Positions 10,774 to 19,758 of a DNA stretch of 64,000 nt are shown piece after piece. Position numbers and translations under genes: made by a program. Under the pieces are notes generated by a model, which did not search any database, was not told where the DNA came from, and saw only the letters and a program-made list of their open reading frames with translations. How positions within the stretch are numbered: position 1 is the first letter of the stretch; every line of letters starts with the position of its first letter. Origin of the DNA: Solirubrobacter sp963736505 (GTDB lineage: Bacteria > Actinomycetota > Thermoleophilia > Solirubrobacterales > Solirubrobacteraceae); NCBI GenBank assembly GCA_963736505.1, contig CAVTOZ010000003.1, forward strand, positions 1,550,001-1,614,000, given 5' to 3'.

Positions 10774-11154
10774 TCAGCGGCGCGGCGTGCGGAGCTCGAC
10801 CGGGTTCCCGAACGGGTCGTCCAGGATCACCTGGTCACCTCCGACACCCTCGATGATCCCCCCGCTGCGCAGCACGACGCCGGCGGCGCGCAGCCGCTCG
10901 ACCTCGCCGGCGAGGTCGTCGACGTCGAGCGCGATGCGGTTCCAGCCGCCCGGGGCCGGCGTCAGACCCCCGGGCAGCGTCTGCCCGCCTCCGCCCTGCG
11001 GATTGGGCGCGCTCAGCAGCAGCCTCAGGTCACCGCGGGCGAGGATCGCGAACGGCGGGGCCGGGTGCATCACGAGCTCGAAGCCGAGCTGGTCCCGGTA
11101 GAAGCCGATCGCCGTGTCGACGTCGTCGACGATGTAGCGAACGTTGACGGGCAT
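10774..11154 (-). CDS. VOC (glyoxalase/dioxygenase-fold) family protein
   Basis: A 126-aa single-domain VOC protein: VRYIVDDVDTAIGFYRDQLG at the N-terminus, then the second beta-alpha-beta unit NRIALDVDDLAGEVERLRAA and the ending ILDDPFGNPVEL. The fold binds a metal in glyoxalases and extradiol enzymes, but many small VOC proteins are of unknown function; the glyoxalase I His/Glu pattern is incomplete here. It is convergent with the GH5 gene (7-nt gap) and divergent from the HAD gene (37-nt gap). No functional partner is evident. Confidence 0.8.
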   Translation of the reverse strand: MPVNVRYIVDDVDTAIGFYRDQLGFELVMHPAPPFAILARGDLRLLLSAPNPQGGGGQTLPGGLTPAPGGWNRIALDVDDLAGEVERLRAAGVVLRSGGIIEGVGGDQVILDDPFGNPVELRTPRR

Positions 11155-11191
11155 GCGGAAGGCGTATCAGTTCTGCCTGATACTGGACACG

Positions 11192-11863
11192 ATGGACTAC
11201 TCCGCCTTCGACGCACTGACCTTCGACTGCTACGGGACGCTGATCGACTGGGAGCGCGGGATCCTCGCCGCGCTCGCGATCGACGCCGACCCGGATGACC
11301 AGCTGGCGGCCTTCGCGGCGCTCGAAGCGGAGCTGGAGGCGGGCGAGTACCTGCGCTACCGCGAGGTGCTCGCCCGCTGCCTCGACGGGCTCGGCGCGCG
11401 GTACGGGTTCACTCCGGACCCCGAGCGGCGCGCCGCGTTCGGCGACTCCGCCGGCGACTGGCCGGCGTTCGCCGACTCCGCGGCCGCGCTCGCGCGCCTG
11501 AAGGAGCGCTTCAAGCTCGGCGTGATCACGAACTGCGACGACGACCTGTTCGCGCGCTCGAACGCGAAGCTCGGCGTCGAGTTCGACTGGGTCGTGACCG
11601 CCCAGCACGTCGGCGGCTACAAGCCCGACCCGGCCAACTTCGAGTTCGCGTTCGCGCGCATCGGCCTCCCGCGCGAGCGCATCCTGCACGTCGCCCAGAG
11701 CCTGTTCCACGACCACGTGCCGGCCAAGGCGCTGGGGATGACGACGGTCTGGATCGACCGCCGCGGCGGCCGCGCGGGAGGCGCGACCCCGCCCGCGAAC
11801 GCACAGCCCGACGCGACCTTCCCCGACATGGCGAGTTTCGCGGAGGCGGCCACGCAAAGGTAG
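11192..11863 (+). CDS. HAD-superfamily hydrolase, haloacid dehalogenase type II-like
   Basis: A 223-aa HAD enzyme. The nucleophilic Asp lies in LTFDCYGTLIDW, motif II in LGVITNCDDD, motif III in GGYKPDPANFEFAF, and the region HVAQSLFHDHVPAKALGM is typical of the type II haloacid dehalogenase branch. Many such proteins hydrolyse phosphates or unknown substrates, so dehalogenase activity should not be assumed. ATG at 11192 is chosen because the motif I strand follows after 8 residues; GATACT (11179-11184) lies 7 nt before it and could be the -10 box of a leaderless transcript. An upstream TTG (11144) in frame would add 16 residues that look non-coding. It precedes the polyamine-type ABC operon by 48 nt and may be co-transcribed. 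Confidence 0.82.
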   Translation: MDYSAFDALTFDCYGTLIDWERGILAALAIDADPDDQLAAFAALEAELEAGEYLRYREVLARCLDGLGARYGFTPDPERRAAFGDSAGDWPAFADSAAALARLKERFKLGVITNCDDDLFARSNAKLGVEFDWVVTAQHVGGYKPDPANFEFAFARIGLPRERILHVAQSLFHDHVPAKALGMTTVWIDRRGGRAGGATPPANAQPDATFPDMASFAEAATQR

Positions 11864-11911
11864 GAAGATGTGCCAAACCGTCGAATCGGCGCATGAGAGG
11901 TTCCCGAGAGG

Positions 11912-12928
11912 GTGGACGCCGAACCTGACATCCGACTGGTCGACCTGGCCAAGCACTACGGCGAGGTGCGCGCCGTCGACGGCATCGACCTCGAGATCGC
12001 GGCGGGGGAGTTCTTCACGCTGCTCGGGCCGAGCGGCTCGGGCAAGACGACCACGCTGCGCCTGATCGCCGGGTTCGAGATGCCCGACTCGGGCCGCGTA
12101 GAGCTGGCCGGTAAGGACGTCAGCCGCGCGCCCGCCTACGCGCGCGACGTCAACACGGTCTTCCAGGACTACGCGCTGTTCCCGCACATGACCGTGCAGG
12201 AGAACGTCGAGTACGGCCTGCGGATCAAGCGCGTCGCGAAGAGCGAGCGGCGCGCGCGGGCGCGGGAGGCGCTGGCGATGGTCCGGCTCCCCGACGTCGG
12301 CGCCCGCCGCCCCGCGCAGCTGTCGGGCGGCCAGCGCCAGCGCGTCGCGCTCGCCCGCGCGATCGTCAACCACCCGAAGGTCCTCCTGCTCGACGAGCCG
12401 CTCGGCGCGCTCGACCTCAAGCTGCGCCTGGAGATGCAGTCCGAGCTCAAGCGGATCCAGTCCGAGGTCGGGATCACGTTCGTCTACGTCACCCACGACC
12501 AGGAGGAGGCGCTGACGATGAGCGACCGCCTGGCCGTGTTCGACCAGGGCCGGATCGTCCAGGTCGGCGCGCCCGCGCAGGTCTACGAGCATCCCGCGAC
12601 CGCGTTCGTGGCCGGGTTCGTCGGCACGTCGAACCTGCTCGAGCGCGGCGGCCGGCGCTTCACCGTGCGCCCGGAGAAGATCCGCATCCTGACGGGCGAG
12701 CCCGGCGACGGGCTCCACGTCGAGCGCGGGCGGGTGACGGAGGTCAACTACGCCGGGCCGCTCACGCGCTACGTGGTCGCGCTCGACGCGGGCGGCGAGC
12801 TGCAGGTCGTGGCGCAGAACCTCGAGACGAGCTCGGCCGAGGCGCTCGAGGACAAGGGCCGCGAGGTCAGTGTGGCGTGGCGGCAGGAGCACACCTCCGC
12901 CGTCGCCGGAGAGGAAGAGGGAGCATGA
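11912..12928 (+). CDS. Spermidine/putrescine-type ABC transporter ATP-binding protein
   Basis: A 338-aa PotA-like ATPase. Walker A GPSGSGKTT, Q-loop VFQDYALFPHMTV, signature LSGGQRQRVALARAI, Walker B VLLLDEPLGALD and switch His in VTHDQEEALTMSD are all intact. The C-terminal TOBE-like beta domain (about 235-325) is shorter than usual. GTG at 11912 has GAGAGG 11 nt upstream. It energises the importer formed with the binding protein and two permeases downstream; its stop overlaps the next ATG (ATGA). Substrate could be a polyamine or another small organic cation. Confidence 0.92.
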   Translation: MDAEPDIRLVDLAKHYGEVRAVDGIDLEIAAGEFFTLLGPSGSGKTTTLRLIAGFEMPDSGRVELAGKDVSRAPAYARDVNTVFQDYALFPHMTVQENVEYGLRIKRVAKSERRARAREALAMVRLPDVGARRPAQLSGGQRQRVALARAIVNHPKVLLLDEPLGALDLKLRLEMQSELKRIQSEVGITFVYVTHDQEEALTMSDRLAVFDQGRIVQVGAPAQVYEHPATAFVAGFVGTSNLLERGGRRFTVRPEKIRILTGEPGDGLHVERGRVTEVNYAGPLTRYVVALDAGGELQVVAQNLETSSAEALEDKGREVSVAWRQEHTSAVAGEEEGA

Positions 12929-14109
12929 GGATCATCTGGGCGCTGCTCACCGTCAGCGCGGCCGTCGTGGTGGGCTGCGGCGGGACCGACAGCACGAGCT
13001 CCAGCGGCGGCTCCGTCAAGCCGCCGACCAAGCAGCAGGCGCTGCAGAAGCTCGGCCCCGGCGAGGGCAAGCTGAACATCATCGCGTGGGCCGGCTACGC
13101 CGAGGACGGCTCGACGGACCCGAAGGTCGACTGGGTCACCCCGTTCGAGCAGAAGACCGGCTGCCAGGTCAACGTCAAGATCGGCAACACGAGCGACGAG
13201 ATGGTCACGCTCATGCGCACCGGCCGCTACGACGGCGTGTCGGCGTCCGGCGACGCCACCCTGCGCCTGATCGCGGGCGGCGACGTCGCGCCGGTCAACA
13301 CCGACCTCGTCCCGAACTACAAGGACGTCTTTCCGGGCCTGAAGAACCAGCCGTTCAACTCCGTCGACGGCCAGATGTACGGCATCCCGCACGGCCGCGG
13401 GGCGAACATCCTCATGTGGCGCTCGGACAAGATCACGACGCCGCTGGACTCGTGGGCGGCCGTGTTCGACCAGGCCTCGCAGTACAAGGGCAAGGTCACC
13501 GCCTATGACAGCCCGATCTACATCGCCGACGCCGCGCTGTACCTGAAGGCGACCAAGCCGGACCTGAAGATCGACAACCCGTACGAGCTCGACCAGAAGC
13601 AGTTCGACGCGGCCGTGCAACTGCTGAAGGCCCAGCGGGCGAACATCGGCGAGTACTGGTCGGACTACACCAAGGAGCAGCAGGCGTTCGCCAACGGCAA
13701 CTCGACCGTCGGCACGACCTGGCAGGTGATCGCGAACCTGCTCGACGGCGACAAGGTGCCGGTCAAGACGACGCTGCCCAAGGAGGGTGCGACCGGCTGG
13801 TCGGACACGTGGATGATCGCCTCCAAGGCCCAGCACCCGAACTGCATGTACATGTGGATGGACTGGATCATCTCGCCGAAGGCCAACGCCGAGGTGGCGG
13901 AGTGGTTCGGCGAGGCGCCCTCGAACGCGAAGTCCTGCGCCGAGACGGCCGACAAGAACCACTGCAAGATCTTCCACGCCGACGACCAGGCGTACTTCGA
14001 CAAGGTCTCGTTCTGGACGACGCCGCGCAAGTCGTGCGGCGACGACCGCGGCAACACCTGCATGGACTACTCGGACTGGGTCCAGGCTTGGACCGAGATC
14101 AAGGGCTGA
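12925..14109 (+). CDS. Polyamine-type extracellular solute-binding lipoprotein
   Basis: A 394-aa PotD/PotF-type binding protein. The signal peptide MRIIWALLTVSAAVVVGC ends in a lipobox, followed by a Ser-rich linker. Mature features are LNIIAWAGYAEDG, the domain of YDGVSASGDATLRLIAGGDV, and PLDSWAAVFDQ. Its C-terminal third holds at least five cysteines (CMYMW, SCAET, HCKIF, SCGDDR, TCMDY), suggesting structural disulfides outside the cell, unusual for this family. The start overlaps the ATPase stop by 4 nt. It captures ligand for the permeases encoded next. Ligand identity is unknown. Confidence 0.88.
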   Translation: MRIIWALLTVSAAVVVGCGGTDSTSSSGGSVKPPTKQQALQKLGPGEGKLNIIAWAGYAEDGSTDPKVDWVTPFEQKTGCQVNVKIGNTSDEMVTLMRTGRYDGVSASGDATLRLIAGGDVAPVNTDLVPNYKDVFPGLKNQPFNSVDGQMYGIPHGRGANILMWRSDKITTPLDSWAAVFDQASQYKGKVTAYDSPIYIADAALYLKATKPDLKIDNPYELDQKQFDAAVQLLKAQRANIGEYWSDYTKEQQAFANGNSTVGTTWQVIANLLDGDKVPVKTTLPKEGATGWSDTWMIASKAQHPNCMYMWMDWIISPKANAEVAEWFGEAPSNAKSCAETADKNHCKIFHADDQAYFDKVSFWTTPRKSCGDDRGNTCMDYSDWVQAWTEIKG

Positions 14110-14945
14110 TCGCACGCCATCGCGGGCTGCAGGCGAGCCTCCTGCTCGCCGGCCCGCTGGCGTGGCTGGCGATCGCGTACCTGGGCTCGCTCGCGGTCCT
14201 GTTCGTCGCCGCGTTCTGGTCGCTGGACGACTTCAGCGGCCAGGTCGTCCACACCTACAGCCTCGACAACTTCCAGACGCTGTGGAACGGCAAGGTCTAC
14301 CACGAGATCGTGCTGCGCACGGTCGGCGTCGCGGCCGCGGTGACGGTGACCGACGCGATCCTCGCGTTCCCGATCGCGTTCTTCATGGCCAAGGTCGCGT
14401 CGCCGCGCTCGCGCGCGTGGCTCGCCGTCGCGGTGCTGATGCCGCTGTGGGCGAGCTACCTCGTGAAGGTCTACGCCTGGCGCACGATGCTCAACGAGGA
14501 CGGGATCTTCAACTGGGCGCTCGCGCCGCTCGGGATCCACGGTCCCGGCTACGGGATCGTGGCGACCTGGCTGGTGTTCAGCTACCTCTGGCTGCCGTAC
14601 ATGATCCTGCCCGTCTACGCGGGGCTGGAGCGGATCCCGGACTCGCTGCTGGACGCGTCCGGCGACCTCGGCGGCAGGCCGGGGCGCACGTTCCGCGCCG
14701 TCGTGCTCCCGCTCGCGTTCCCGGCCGTGGTGGCGGGCTCGATCTTCACGTTCTCGCTCACGCTCGGCGACTACATCGTGCCGCAGCTGGTGAGCTCCAA
14801 GCAGTTCATCGGCAACGTCGTGTTCGCCAACGTGGGCGTGGCCAACAACCTGCCGCTGGCGGCCGCGTTCGCGACCGTGCCGGTGTTCGTGATGATCGCC
14901 TACCTCCTGGTCGCGCGCCGGCTGGGAGCCTTCGAGCAGCTCTGA
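14088..14945 (+). CDS. ABC transporter permease, PotB type
   Basis: About 285 aa with six membrane spans, starting LLLAGPLAWLAIAYLGSLAV. The cytoplasmic EAA-like loop is LLDASGDLGGRPGRTFRAVV. The start codon is uncertain: no ATG or GTG lies near the expected N-terminus. TTG at 14088 gives a normal 15-residue lead into the first span but overlaps the upstream gene by 22 nt; CTG at 14106 would overlap the preceding stop as CTGA. Either implies translational coupling to the binding protein. It works with the PotC-like permease downstream. Confidence 0.87.
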   Translation: MDRDQGLIARHRGLQASLLLAGPLAWLAIAYLGSLAVLFVAAFWSLDDFSGQVVHTYSLDNFQTLWNGKVYHEIVLRTVGVAAAVTVTDAILAFPIAFFMAKVASPRSRAWLAVAVLMPLWASYLVKVYAWRTMLNEDGIFNWALAPLGIHGPGYGIVATWLVFSYLWLPYMILPVYAGLERIPDSLLDASGDLGGRPGRTFRAVVLPLAFPAVVAGSIFTFSLTLGDYIVPQLVSSKQFIGNVVFANVGVANNLPLAAAFATVPVFVMIAYLLVARRLGAFEQL

Positions 14946-15727
14946 TGCGCGCCGCGCTGCGCGTCGCCACCGGCCTGACCCTCGCGTTCCTGTACGCGCC
15001 GCTGGCGGTCATCTTCGTCTACGCGTTCAACGAGCGCCGCACCGCGACCTGGCCGCCGCCGGGGCTCAGCCTGACCTGGTGGGACCGCGCGATCCACAAC
15101 AGCGGCGTGCGCCAGGCGCTGTGGACGTCGGTCCAGGCCGGCCTGGGCGCGACGGCGATCGCACTCACGCTCGGCACGCTGGCGTCGTTCGCCGTCGCGC
15201 GCTACCGCTTCTTCGGGCGCGAGAGCGTCTCGTTCCTCCTCATCCTGCCGATCGCGCTGCCGGGGATCGTCACCGGCATGGCGCTGAACTCGACGTTCAC
15301 GCAGGTGCTCGGCGTCGACCTGACGCTGTTCACGATCATCGTCGGCCACGCCACGTTCTGCGTGGTCGTGGTCTACAACAACGTGATCGCGCGCCTGCGG
15401 CGGCTCGGGCCGTCGCTGGAGGAGGCGTCGGCCGACCTCGGCGCGCACGCGTGGCAGACGTTCCGCTACGTGACGTTCCCGCAGCTGCGCTCGGCGCTGA
15501 TCGCGGGCGGGCTGCTGGCGTTCGCGCTCAGCTTCGACGAGGTGATCGTGACCACGTTCACGGCCGGTGACCGGGAGACGCTGCCGATCTGGATCCTCAC
15601 GAACCTGTCGCGGCCGAACCAGCTCCCTGTGGTGAACGTGGTTGGCGTGTGCGTGATCCTGCTGTCGATCGCGCCGGTCTACGTGGCGCAGCGGATCGCG
15701 TCGGAGTCGGTGACAGCTGCGCGCTGA
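14945..15727 (+). CDS. ABC transporter permease, PotC type
   Basis: A 260-aa permease with six spans; the first is VATGLTLAFLYAPLAVIFVY. The EAA loop reads LEEASADLGAHAWQTFRYVT. The ATG overlaps the previous stop by one base (TGATG). It completes an A-D-B-C operon with the three preceding genes. The last 131 nt are overlapped antisense by the convergent CYTH gene, so no terminator separates the two. Confidence 0.9.
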   Translation: MRAALRVATGLTLAFLYAPLAVIFVYAFNERRTATWPPPGLSLTWWDRAIHNSGVRQALWTSVQAGLGATAIALTLGTLASFAVARYRFFGRESVSFLLILPIALPGIVTGMALNSTFTQVLGVDLTLFTIIVGHATFCVVVVYNNVIARLRRLGPSLEEASADLGAHAWQTFRYVTFPQLRSALIAGGLLAFALSFDEVIVTTFTAGDRETLPIWILTNLSRPNQLPVVNVVGVCVILLSIAPVYVAQRIASESVTAAR

Positions 15728-16436
15728 AGAACTCCAGCGCCGTGCGCGTCTTGGTCTGCTGCTCGCCGGTGATCTCGATCCCGTTCGAGTGCAGGTACCG
15801 GCGGCCCGCCTCGGCGACGTCGGACGCCTCGTCGGGCATGCAGCGCGTCGACAGCTCGAGGATGCGCTTGTCGTTGGGGTAGAGCCAGATCTCGGCGGCC
15901 ATCTTGCGGTCGAACCCGGCCGGCCGGAACTTCATCTTGAGCACGAAGATCGGGCCGAGGACCGCGAGGTCGCCGAAGCTGACGCCCTCGGGCGCGTGCG
16001 TCTCGAAGAACGCCCGCTGGTCCTTGGAGAACAGCTTGCGCAGCGGCACCTCGCCGCCGATCGCGCGATGCACGTCAAGCGGCCCCACCATGCCCTTCAG
16101 CGTCGCGGAGCACACGTGCTGGGCGCCCGGCATCGTGTCGACCTCGACGACGAACTCGGGCAGCTTGCGCAGCTTGCGCGGCAGCTCGTGGGGGATCGCC
16201 GGGCGCAGCTTGATGACCGAGTCGTGTTCGCGCCCCTGGATCCGGCGCGCGCGGGCGACGACGCCGGCCTTGTCGAGCTTGAGGTCGGGCGTGTCGAAGA
16301 AGTACACCTGCCGCACCTGGGCGTCGAGCGGGTCCAGCCCCAGCGCGCGGACGACCGGCCGCTGCTGCTCCTCCGGCACGGTCAGCTTCAGCTCGACGCT
16401 GTCGGCGCCGGCGAGCAGTTCGGTCAGCTCGGTCAT
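15597..16436 (-). CDS. CYTH-domain-like protein
   Basis: A 279-aa protein. Residues 10-80 look like a CYTH domain: SVELKLTVPE (the charged first strand), VYFFDTPDLKLDKAGVVARA and DSVIKLRP. CYTH proteins bind triphosphates in a beta-barrel tunnel; members are often annotated adenylate cyclase or thiamine triphosphatase, but activity cannot be assigned here. The recognisable fold ends near residue 235 (RTALEFFSAQ). The remaining 43 or so residues are Pro/Arg/Ser-rich and are encoded entirely antisense to the last 131 nt of potC, so the tail may be a by-product of a lost stop codon. ATG at 16436 begins at the expected N-terminus. Confidence 0.72.
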   Translation of the reverse strand: MTELTELLAGADSVELKLTVPEEQQRPVVRALGLDPLDAQVRQVYFFDTPDLKLDKAGVVARARRIQGREHDSVIKLRPAIPHELPRKLRKLPEFVVEVDTMPGAQHVCSATLKGMVGPLDVHRAIGGEVPLRKLFSKDQRAFFETHAPEGVSFGDLAVLGPIFVLKMKFRPAGFDRKMAAEIWLYPNDKRILELSTRCMPDEASDVAEAGRRYLHSNGIEITGEQQTKTRTALEFFSAQLSPTPTRSAAPRRPARSTAGSRTRQPRSPQGAGSAATGS

Positions 16437-16471
16437 GTCCCGAGCGTGCACTCCCGCGGGGGGAGCCCGCC

Positions 16472-17233
16472 TCATCCGTTGCGGATGACCGCGACGATCA
16501 CGAGCCGGGACGACGGCGTGAACGGGCTGCCGTCGAAGCCTCCGTACGCCTTCGCCTCGGCGAAGCCGGCGCGCGCGAGCATCGCGAGCAGCTCGGTCGC
16601 GCTGTAGACGCGCACCGACCAGGTGCGCGACTCGCGCTGCCCGGCGCCGTCGATCAGCGTCTGGGTCGTCTGCGCGACGCCGGTGGCGGCGTCGAACGTG
16701 CGCTGCTCGAGCAGCAGCCGGCCTTCGCCGAGCAGGCGCCAGTCGGCGTCCGACCAGCGCAGCACGACCATGTCGCGGTGCGCGAGCTCGATCACGAGCC
16801 GTCCGCCGGGGCGCAGCACGCGGCCGATCTCGGCCAGCACGCGCGTGTCCTCCTCGTCGCCCAGGTAGCCGAGCGACGTGAACAGGTTCACGGCGCCGTC
16901 GAAGCTCGCGTCGGCGAACGGGAGGTCGCGGTAGTCCGCGCGCGTCAGCTTCGGCCAGCGCTCGCCGCCCGCGCGCCGGCGTGCCTCCTCGAGCAGGGCG
17001 GCCGAGCGGTCGACGCCCGTCACGCGGTACCCCGCGCGCGCCAGCGGGACCGAGTGCCGCCCGAAGCCGCAGGGGACGTCGAGCAGCTCGCCGCCGGGCT
17101 CGACGCCGGTCAGCCGGACTGCGCCCAGCGCCTGCGCCTCGGCCTCGTCGCGGCGCTCGTCGTCCGCGTACGCGCGCAGGTAGAAGTCGCTGAAGAAGGC
17201 GTCCCAGGTCTCCGGGGAGCTCGGTCCGGTCAC
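16472..17233 (-). CDS. Class I SAM-dependent methyltransferase
   Basis: A 253-aa methyltransferase. The SAM-binding motif I is ELLDVPCGFGRHSVPLARAG at about 48-67, the acidic loop VTGVDRS follows, and the post-motif strands DGAVNLFTSLGYL and RVLRPGGRLVIELAHRDM are present. The substrate-binding C-terminal part (EQRTFDAATGVAQTTQTLID) resembles uncharacterised actinobacterial homologues. It is 35 nt upstream of the CYTH gene on the same strand and divergent from the GGDEF-EAL gene. Substrate unknown. Confidence 0.85.
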   Translation of the reverse strand: MTGPSSPETWDAFFSDFYLRAYADDERRDEAEAQALGAVRLTGVEPGGELLDVPCGFGRHSVPLARAGYRVTGVDRSAALLEEARRRAGGERWPKLTRADYRDLPFADASFDGAVNLFTSLGYLGDEEDTRVLAEIGRVLRPGGRLVIELAHRDMVVLRWSDADWRLLGEGRLLLEQRTFDAATGVAQTTQTLIDGAGQRESRTWSVRVYSATELLAMLARAGFAEAKAYGGFDGSPFTPSSRLVIVAVIRNG

Positions 17234-17259
17234 CGTGGCGAGTGTACGGGCCGGTGCGC

Positions 17260-17273
17260 ACCGCTAAAGCGGT
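17260..17273. promoter_or_regulatory. Perfect inverted repeat in a divergent promoter region
   Basis: ACCGCT-AA-AGCGGT is a perfect palindrome with a 2-nt centre, placed 27 nt from the methyltransferase start and 22 nt from the GGDEF-EAL start. It is a candidate operator for either gene. Confidence 0.4.
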
Positions 17274-17295
17274 TAACGAATCGGCCGATCCACCG

Positions 17296-19758
17296 ATGGT
17301 GGGCCTTAGACGTACACGCTCTCTCGTCGACCTGATCGAGCGCGTCGCGCAGCGCACCAGCCGGGCGCGCTCCGGCGACGACGCCCTGCTGGCCTCGGTC
17401 GCCGAGATCTGCCGCTGGACCGGCTGGCCGCTCGGCCACGTGTACCGCTCCGACTTCGAGGCGACGCCGACCGGCCTGTGGGTGGGCGCCGGCGAGCCGT
17501 ATCGCGCGCTCGTGGAGCTGACCGAGCGCACGCCGCTCGCGTCCGGCATCGGCCTGCCCGGCCGCGTGATGGCGACCGGCCGTCCCGCCGCGATCCGCGA
17601 TCTCGCGGCCGACGTGAACCTCCCGCGCCGCGACGCCGCGCTCGAGGCCGGTCTGCGGAGCGCGTTCGCCGTGCCGGTCGAGACCGCGGAGCGCTGCATC
17701 GCGGTGCTCGAGTTCTTCACGCCCGTGCGCGCCAGGGTCGACGCGCGCGTGCTCGACGTCTGCGCCCACATCGGCCGCCAGCTCGGCCGCCTGCTCGCCG
17801 CGATGGACGTCGAGGGCGCGCTGCGCGAGTCCGAGCACCGCTTCCGCTCGTTCGCCGCGTCCGCCAACGACGCGCTCGTCACCGCTGACGCGGCAGGCGA
17901 CATCGTGTCCTGGAACGCCGCCGCCGAGCGGATGTTCGGCTACGCGGCCGCCGAGGTCGCGGGCCGCCCGCTGTCGCTGCTGATGCCGGAGCGCTTCCGC
18001 GTTATGCACGACGCCGGCCTGCGCCGGGTCGTCGAGCACGGCGCCGCCGCGTCGCGCCTGATCGGCGGCACCGTCGAGGTCGTCGGGCAGCGCAAGGACG
18101 GCAGCGAGTTCCCGCTCGAGCTGTCGCTCGGCACGTGGGAGACCGGCGAGGGGCGGTTCTTCAGCGGCATCATCCGCGACATCGGCGACCGCAAGCGCGC
18201 CGAGGAGCACGCGCGCGCGCTCGACAGCGCGCCGGACCCGATCGTCAAGCTCGACGCGCAGCGCCGGATCGCGCTCGCCAGCGCGCGCGCCGAGGAGCTG
18301 TTCGGGGCCGGGCTCGTCGGCCGCCCCGTGATCGAGCTGTTCGCGCCGCATGCGCACGCGCGCGTCGACGGGCACTTCGACGCCGCCGCCCGCGAGCCGC
18401 TGGAGGTCGTCGCGCTGCGCGCCGACGGCCGCGAGTTCGAGGCCGAGCTGACGCTGCGCACCGACGCCGGCGTCGTCACGAGCGTGATCCGCGACATCTC
18501 CGAGCGCAAGCGCTACGAGCGCCGCCTGCGCCACCTCGCCGAGCACGACGGGCTGACCGGGCTGCTCAACCGCCGCCGCTTCGAGGAGTGCCTCGGCGGC
18601 TCGGGCGCCGTCGTCCACCTCGGGCTGGATCGCTTCAAGCACGTCAACGACACGCACGGCCATGGCACCGGCGACGACCTCTTGCGCGCCGTCGCGGCGA
18701 CGCTGCAGGCCGCCGCGGGACCCAGCGACGCCGTCGCGCGGCTCGGCGGCGACGAGTTCGCCGTCCTGGCCGGCGGCGCAGGCCGCGACGAGGCCGCCGC
18801 GCTCGCCGGGCGCCTGGTGGCGTCGATCGCCGCGCTGCCCGGGCCGGGGATCACCGCCAGCGCGGGCGTCGTCGAGCTCGGCGACGCCGCGAGCCCGCTG
18901 ATCGCGGCCGATCTCGCGCTGCACGCGGCCAAGGAGGACGGCGGCGGCCGCGTCCACCTGACGCACGGGGCGGACCGGCAGGTCGCGCGGATGCAGGCGC
19001 GCCTGGCGCGCGCCGACCAGATCCGCCGCGCGCTCGCCGAGGACCGCTTCACGCTCTACTGGCAGCCGATCGTCGAGCTCTCGAGCGGCCTCGCGACGCA
19101 GTACGAGCTGCTGCTGCGGATGATCGACACCGACGGCGCGGTGATCCCGCCGGGCGAGTTCATCGAGGCGGCCGAGCGCTGCGGCCTGATCGGCGAGATC
19201 GACCGCTGGGTGATCCGGCGCGCGATCGCCCTGCTGGCGGAGCTGCCGGACGTGCGGCTGGAGGTCAACGTCTCCGGCGTCTCGGTCGGCGACCTTTCGA
19301 TCCCGGACCTCGTCGAGCGCGAGATCGCGGCGCTCGGCGTCGATCCCGGCCGGCTCGTGTTCGAGCTCACCGAGACGTCGGCGATCGCCGACATGGAGCA
19401 GGCGCGCGAGTTCGCCGAGCGGCTGACGCGGCTCGGCTGCCGCTTCGCGCTGGACGACTTCGGCGCCGGCTTCTCGTCCTTCCACTACCTCAAGCACCTG
19501 CCGCTGGACTACCTCAAGATCGACGGCGACTTCATCCGCGGCCTCGCCGGCAGCCCGACCGACCAGCTCGTCGTCAAGGCGATGGTCGACATCGCGCGCG
19601 GGATGGGGATGAAGACGATCGCCGAGTTCGTCGAGGACGCAGAGACGGTCGAGATGCTCCGCCGCCTCGGCGTCGACTACTCGCAGGGCTACCACCACGG
19701 CCGGCCCGAGCCGGTCTACGCCTTGAGCACCTCCACGGCCGTCGGCTTGCCCGGCTGA
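17296..19758 (+). CDS. GAF-PAS-PAS-GGDEF-EAL protein (c-di-GMP turnover)
   Basis: An 820-aa soluble protein. Order: GAF-like domain (about 5-170), PAS 1 (about 180-310, FAASANDALVTADAAGDIVS), PAS 2 (about 315-410), GGDEF (about 415-575) and EAL (about 585-815). The cyclase site Gly484-Gly485-Asp486-Glu487-Phe488 is intact. In the EAL domain Glu604 (ELLLR), VNVSG, ELTETSAI, LDDFGAGFSSF and KIDGDF are kept, so phosphodiesterase activity is plausible. AEFVED replaces the common AEGVET. It probably makes or degrades c-di-GMP in response to a small molecule or redox signal. ATG at 17296 is preferred to an in-frame start at 17242, which would place coding sequence over the palindrome. The end overlaps the convergent hydrolase gene by 43 nt. 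Confidence 0.9.
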   Translation: MVGLRRTRSLVDLIERVAQRTSRARSGDDALLASVAEICRWTGWPLGHVYRSDFEATPTGLWVGAGEPYRALVELTERTPLASGIGLPGRVMATGRPAAIRDLAADVNLPRRDAALEAGLRSAFAVPVETAERCIAVLEFFTPVRARVDARVLDVCAHIGRQLGRLLAAMDVEGALRESEHRFRSFAASANDALVTADAAGDIVSWNAAAERMFGYAAAEVAGRPLSLLMPERFRVMHDAGLRRVVEHGAAASRLIGGTVEVVGQRKDGSEFPLELSLGTWETGEGRFFSGIIRDIGDRKRAEEHARALDSAPDPIVKLDAQRRIALASARAEELFGAGLVGRPVIELFAPHAHARVDGHFDAAAREPLEVVALRADGREFEAELTLRTDAGVVTSVIRDISERKRYERRLRHLAEHDGLTGLLNRRRFEECLGGSGAVVHLGLDRFKHVNDTHGHGTGDDLLRAVAATLQAAAGPSDAVARLGGDEFAVLAGGAGRDEAAALAGRLVASIAALPGPGITASAGVVELGDAASPLIAADLALHAAKEDGGGRVHLTHGADRQVARMQARLARADQIRRALAEDRFTLYWQPIVELSSGLATQYELLLRMIDTDGAVIPPGEFIEAAERCGLIGEIDRWVIRRAIALLAELPDVRLEVNVSGVSVGDLSIPDLVEREIAALGVDPGRLVFELTETSAIADMEQAREFAERLTRLGCRFALDDFGAGFSSFHYLKHLPLDYLKIDGDFIRGLAGSPTDQLVVKAMVDIARGMGMKTIAEFVEDAETVEMLRRLGVDYSQGYHHGRPEPVYALSTSTAVGLPG

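Noticed and set aside
11192..11863. Calling the HAD protein a true haloacid dehalogenase
   Set aside because: Motifs place it near the type II dehalogenase branch, but the family includes many phosphatases and there is no halocompound context.
17230..19698. An 822-codon minus-strand frame opposite the GGDEF-EAL gene
   Set aside because: No domain pattern; it mirrors the coding frame of a conserved protein. Similar long antisense frames at 595-2355, 34231-37053, 38810-41188 and 45746-48211 were rejected for the same reason.
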